Source of the DNA: Steromphala cineraria
Lineage: Eukaryota > Mollusca > Gastropoda > Trochida > Trochidae
Reading direction: 5' to 3'
Length of the DNA: 64,000 nt
NCBI GenBank assembly: GCA_916613615.1
Contig: OU744726.1
Span: forward strand, 60,466,987 to 60,530,986
The translations under genes were made by a program, and so were the position numbers. This document shows, in pieces, positions 60,575 through 64,000 of the stretch. The notes under the pieces are model-generated. The model was not told the origin of the DNA and did no database searches. It worked only from the letters and a program-made list of their open reading frames with translations. Within the stretch, counting starts at the first letter, position 1, and each line of letters begins with the position of its first letter.

Positions 60575-61412
60575 ATGAAGTTAAATGAAGATAAAACTGA
60601 AACTCTCCTGATTGCTCCTAAACCTCGCCTGAAAAAATGTAGTTTACAAGATATAATTGTTGGATCTGAAAGGGTTGCTTTCTCTACGACTGTGAAAAAC
60701 CTTGGTGTTATTCTTGATTCTGGTCTTGAAATGGATTCCCACATCAGTAATCTATGTAGAATATGTCACTTTCATATCAGGAACATAGGCAATATCCGCC
60801 ACCTCATCACAAGAGATACAGCAGCACTCCTTGCACGATCCCTCATCCTATCACGCATCGATTATTGCAACAGCCTTCTTTGTGGAATTTCCAAAAAACA
60901 AATTTATCGTCTTCAAAAGATACAAAATACTGCCGCCCGCATTGTTTCCCGATCTCCTAAATCTGCTCTTAAATTCACTTCACTGGCTACGCATTCAAGA
61001 GAGAATTGACTTTAAAACCCTGTGTCTTACCTACCAATCTGTCAACCATACCGCTCCGACGTACCTACAGAACCTAGTGTCACCATACCAACAGACTCGT
61101 TCCCTACGTTCAAACAGTCTACACCTTCTCCAAGTTCCAAGATACAAACTAAAGTCTTTCGGTGCCCGCTCCTTTGCCTACAATTCTGCCGTACTCTGGA
61201 ACTCTCTCCCGCTAGACATAAAGACTGGCCCCTCATTGGATCCGTTTTAAACCCATCTCAAAACCTACCTCCTAAAACGCTATTCTTAAGCAAATGACTC
61301 CATTTTGCTCATCCTTTGTATATAGTGTATATATAAATATATTTTTGCCGCATTGAGCATGTGCATTGCATGTGGATTCTACGGGGTAAAAGTACCCTTA
61401 TTATTATTATTA
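60545..61412 (+). pseudogene. CR1/L2-like LINE, 3' fragment, frameshifted
   Basis: Encodes the reverse transcriptase thumb and C-terminal part of a non-LTR retrotransposon: LNEDKTETLLIA, VKNLGVILDSGLEMDSHIS, SRIDYCNSLLCGISKKQIYR, LQKIQNTAARIVSRSP in one frame to about 60965; then SLHWLRIQERIDFKTL, APTYLQNLV, SRSLRSNS-like QTRSLRSNSLHLLQVPR and LWNSLPLDI in another frame to 61250. A small deletion near 60960-60975 explains the change of frame. A short 3' UTR (GCATTGAGCATGTGCATTGC) ends in (TTA)n at 61398-61412, the kind of 3' repeat seen in CR1/L2-clade elements. The catalytic core is missing, so the copy is dead. Confidence 0.85.
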
Positions 61413-61889
61413 AGGTAAACCCAACTCAAAACATCTACCCACTATTTCCTAAAGAAAATAATGAAAAATTTTAAATCTGAAACCCATGTCATCCTACTTG
61501 CGAGTCTATGCATTTACTGTATGAAAGACATTGTGTAACCTTTTTGGTTATTGGTTTTGGTAATTGTTAAAGACACTATCCTGTAATGTACATATCAAAG
61601 AAAGTGTTGACAGATATACAACAAACTTTTTTTGAAAGAGATTTGGAAAATAAACAGAGATTATGCTTTTGGAAAGCACTGAACAATATTGAAAATAAAT
61701 GAAATAAATATAGATAAAACATAAAATATTTGTTATATATCATTTTCAGATGGGGAAAACGACAGTATTTTAATTTAACATTGCAATTAAGAGACAATTA
61801 GTGGGGCGAAGAATGGCATGTCACTGAGATAAGCATCCAAACGTTTGGGCGTTCCGTTTATGACAATAGTGACCATTAAAAGGAGAGAA
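61413..61889. other. Non-coding, nothing recognised
   Basis: AT-rich. The minus frame at 61576-61797 is unremarkable. Confidence 0.4.
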
Positions 61890-62935
61890 GAGAAGGGGGG
61901 ATTAAGGAAGACCAGCTGTTATAGATAAAGAGTTGGAAAAAAGAAAATCAGATAAAGGATGCAAGCCTTAGAATTTCTTGAATAACTTGACGTCAGCTAT
62001 TCATAACAGTAGCTAGGGTCAAAAAGGGTATGGGGTGCCTGGTAAGGGCGACTATCAGGATTTCTTAGCCATGAAATTAAACTTGGAAAACCTGTTGCTC
62101 TTTCCATAATTAGTTGGGGGCAAAGTTGAGAAAGTATTGCAAAGCCCTGTTGCGACAAAAGAATTTCACTATTCTTGAATGACAGATCGGATCAACTTAG
62201 GAACATGGATGAGTCTAGTGTTCCTCTCACCCACAAGTCTTCCAAGATATCATGTGAAAGTGGGACGAAGAATGTTCTAGGTCGTGTTGGAAACGGCATG
62301 GACAACCTAACTGTCTTTCTTTGCATAAACCCAGCGGAAGAGAACATACTCTCAATGGCATAGTAACGGGCAACACCAACAAGAACCTACAGGCTTGCAA
62401 AGTGCAGGGGTAGAGGGGGATGCCTATACATACTAAAGCAAAGCTTGGGTGAAAGACGTGTTGGGTTTTCAGTGGGTCGCCAACCACTTTCTTCGCCCCT
62501 GTGCTCCAGCAAGACCACAACTCCTCATACTTGACAGCTACTGCAGTCACGAGACTGTCAAACTCTTGCTCTTGAGACAAAGAAAAACAATATAATATTG
62601 TTTCTTATCCCACCGCACCCCACCCCTCTGGTCAAGACCGATTTTGGTTCGTAAAGTATATGTAGCTACTGGAATAGAATATGTACGCAATTCATGGCAA
62701 AGAGTCCGAATAACATGGTAGCAAAGTGGGAGTGACACAGGCTTTTTAAAGAGATATACATGACATCTCTTACCTATCAGAACAAACAGATTTGGCTAAG
62801 AAAGTGTTGGATTTGTCCCTTATACAAAATGGCGATTCCAACCACTGCGTTCACTCCTAGCCAGCCTGCCGATTGCACCCTCTCTGTGCCAGCTCTTGGG
62901 TCATTAAAACTTTCATCGTTCCCGCTGCACAAATT
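61890..62935 (+). pseudogene. pogo/Tigger-like DDE transposase, heavily decayed
   Basis: Translated blocks in changing frames follow the order of a DDE_1-superfamily transposase: RPAVIDKELEKR (about 61912), GVPGKGDYQDFL (62034), NMDESSVPL with GTKNVLGRVGN and NLTVFLCINPA (62198-62340), AWVKDVLGF and HFLRPCAPARPQLLILDS (62440-62545), LFLIPPHPTPL (62600) and LRKCWICPL with IPTTAFTPSQPAD (62795-62870). The NMDES and LILDS segments would hold the first two catalytic Asp residues. At least four stops or frame changes intervene, so it is non-functional. In an intact element the enzyme would cut and paste the transposon at TA. The family call rests on motif order recognised by eye. No terminal repeats of its own were identified. 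Confidence 0.6.
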
Positions 62936-63590
62936 CAAATTGAGACAACCCCTCTATTCCAACACCTTAAAAAATTATAGGACGCCACGATTCCGACACC
63001 TTTTATAATCAAGCACTCAGATTGGTCGCAAGCTCATCAAAGTAAAGCTATTTCATTAACGATTCAGTAACTCCCCTCCTTCCGGCAGCCATTTGTGCCG
63101 AGATGGACACTTTGAGCGTGACAACTCGGCTTTCGTTCGATTTGCTTAAATATCTACAACGAATTTGTAGGTTCCTTGAGTGGTAATCGAAATGTTTTTG
63201 ATCTCAGGAGGGCTGTGAAAGAAATAAAGCTAAGCTGTGATTATTCCGACCAATCAGAGCCCTCGATCCGGTCATACACCCTCCTGGTAGCCATTTGTGC
63301 CGAGGTGATTACTTTGAGCGTGAAAATCTGTTGTTGATTTCCAAAAGTAAGTCCAAAGTATTGGTAGGTTCCGTTGATGATCGAACGGTATATCATCCAA
63401 GTATAGAGCTTTATTCGACTGCATGTCACATACTGTAATGTGTAGCAGTTCTCAATGAGGGTAGGTAGGTCAAATCGTCCTGTATTGTTTATACTATGTA
63501 ACTATGAAGGCGTTGAATTAAAGGGGTCAATTTCTTACTTATATAATTTTTGCAGCGGGAACGATTTGGATTTTTAATGACCAAGGGTTC
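62898..63590. repeat. Long inverted repeat bracketing about 600 bp
   Basis: GGTCATTAAAACTTTCATCG, TTCCCGCTGCACAAATT and ACCCCTCTATTC...AACACCTT on the left match the reverse complement of the right side: GGTCATTAAAAATCC, CGTTCCCGCTGCAAAAATT, GACCCCTTTAATTCAACGCC. Within it AGCCATTTGTGCCGAG...ACTTTGAGCGTGA occurs twice in direct orientation (about 63086 and 63285). It could be a separate non-autonomous element inserted at the end of the transposase remnant. Confidence 0.55.
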
Positions 63591-64000
63591 TGTGCCTCAG
63601 ACGTCTGCAACTGGTATTGGTACATTTTCTGAAGTTGTTGTAGACATCCCTCAGGATTCCACATTCCTGTCAAATGAACGAAGTCATTCTGTCTGTTCCT
63701 GACAGGAGAGTTGCCATTCTCAAAAGACCAGACGGGGAATGTTGTAGTAGAGGTCGCAAGAACAAGCTCAAGTGTGGAGGCTGATGATGATGAAGTGATG
63801 AGTGAGATTGCGATCCACAGGGAAAAGCCCCCAAAAACAATGCCTGTAAACTCACCTTACACAGGTAGCTTGCGAGCGATGGAGTTATCAAAAAGAACTT
63901 GACAAAAAGGGAACAAAAGGAAGAAAGGAGAAGCCATTTGCAACCTCCTGAACTCTGTCTCTGATTCCAGACCAATCCCCAAGCACACATGGAAACGCAC
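63591..64000 (+). other. Unassigned, possibly coding remnant at the window edge
   Basis: The composition is less AT-rich than most of the window and frames are fairly open on the plus strand, for example DQTGNVVVEVARTSSSVEAD in the 63711-63902 frame, with a frame change near 63700. It may be more of a decayed transposon gene or an exon cut by the window end. No family was recognised. The 106-codon minus frame at 63670-63990 is thought to be a shadow. Confidence 0.2.

Noticed and set aside
63670..63990. 106-codon minus-strand frame with Leu/Ser/His-rich peptide
   Set aside because: It is antisense to a more plausible plus-strand coding remnant, and no family was recognised.

Overview
The window looks like intergenic and intronic DNA from a large, AT-rich, repeat-dense animal genome, most probably a bivalve mollusc. 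The grounds are a dispersed repeat at about 675-965 of a type common in bivalve genomes (runs of AGGTCA half-sites, GTTTGTGAAACAC, a cccccg...cgagggcataaa end), a 1.3 kb element full of TGACCTTGACCTTTGACC, and a fragment near 35.55 kb resembling a GAGTGAGTGAGTTATCG repeat of molluscs. There are no bacterial operons, RNA genes or CRISPR arrays. The species cannot be fixed from the sequence.

Only one host gene is convincingly visible. It is a 5' coding exon on the minus strand (31275-31974) with a signal peptide and the start of an ANF-receptor ligand-binding domain, as in natriuretic-peptide-receptor guanylate cyclases. It ends in a clean phase-1 splice donor. A plausible 5' UTR splice acceptor lies at 32253/32254 and a speculative non-coding first exon ends at a GTAAGT donor at 37975. 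The remaining exons should lie at lower coordinates, but none was recognised, so introns are probably long.

The rest is mostly mobile DNA and its debris. A palindromic TTAA-flanked MITE family (terminal repeat AGGGGCAGTAGCACG, piggyBac-like by target site) has about 15 copies across 1.3-58.8 kb, including three abutting copies in alternating orientation at 6.26-7.30 kb. Two copies are split by later insertions: a Helitron-like element at 24.2-25.5 kb and a 5'-truncated LINE at 41.4-42.3 kb. Non-LTR retrotransposon remains are at 41.4-42.3 kb (+), 46.3-48.5 kb (-, 695-residue open frame) and 60.5-61.4 kb (+, CR1/L2-like and frameshifted). A decayed pogo/Tigger-type DDE transposase lies at 61.9-62.9 kb (+). 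Smaller inverted-repeat elements include a Mutator-like family with 9-bp target duplications (8.1 and 18.7 kb), a TA-flanked pogo-type MITE (58.0 kb), a possible hAT-type MITE (43.9 kb) and a GCGCCGGG-rich element (1.5 kb).

Tandem arrays occur at 19.96-20.97 kb (about 62-74 bp units), 24.3-25.4 kb (about 430 bp units), 27.87-28.89 kb (about 230 bp units that contain a LINE 3'-tail sequence) and 37.56-37.99 kb (about 143 bp units). Long stretches between these show nothing recognisable by eye. The more interesting points are the LINE lying between two arms of an inverted repeat, the satellite carrying a LINE tail, the alternating MITE cluster, the nested insertions that give a relative chronology, and the single receptor exon.
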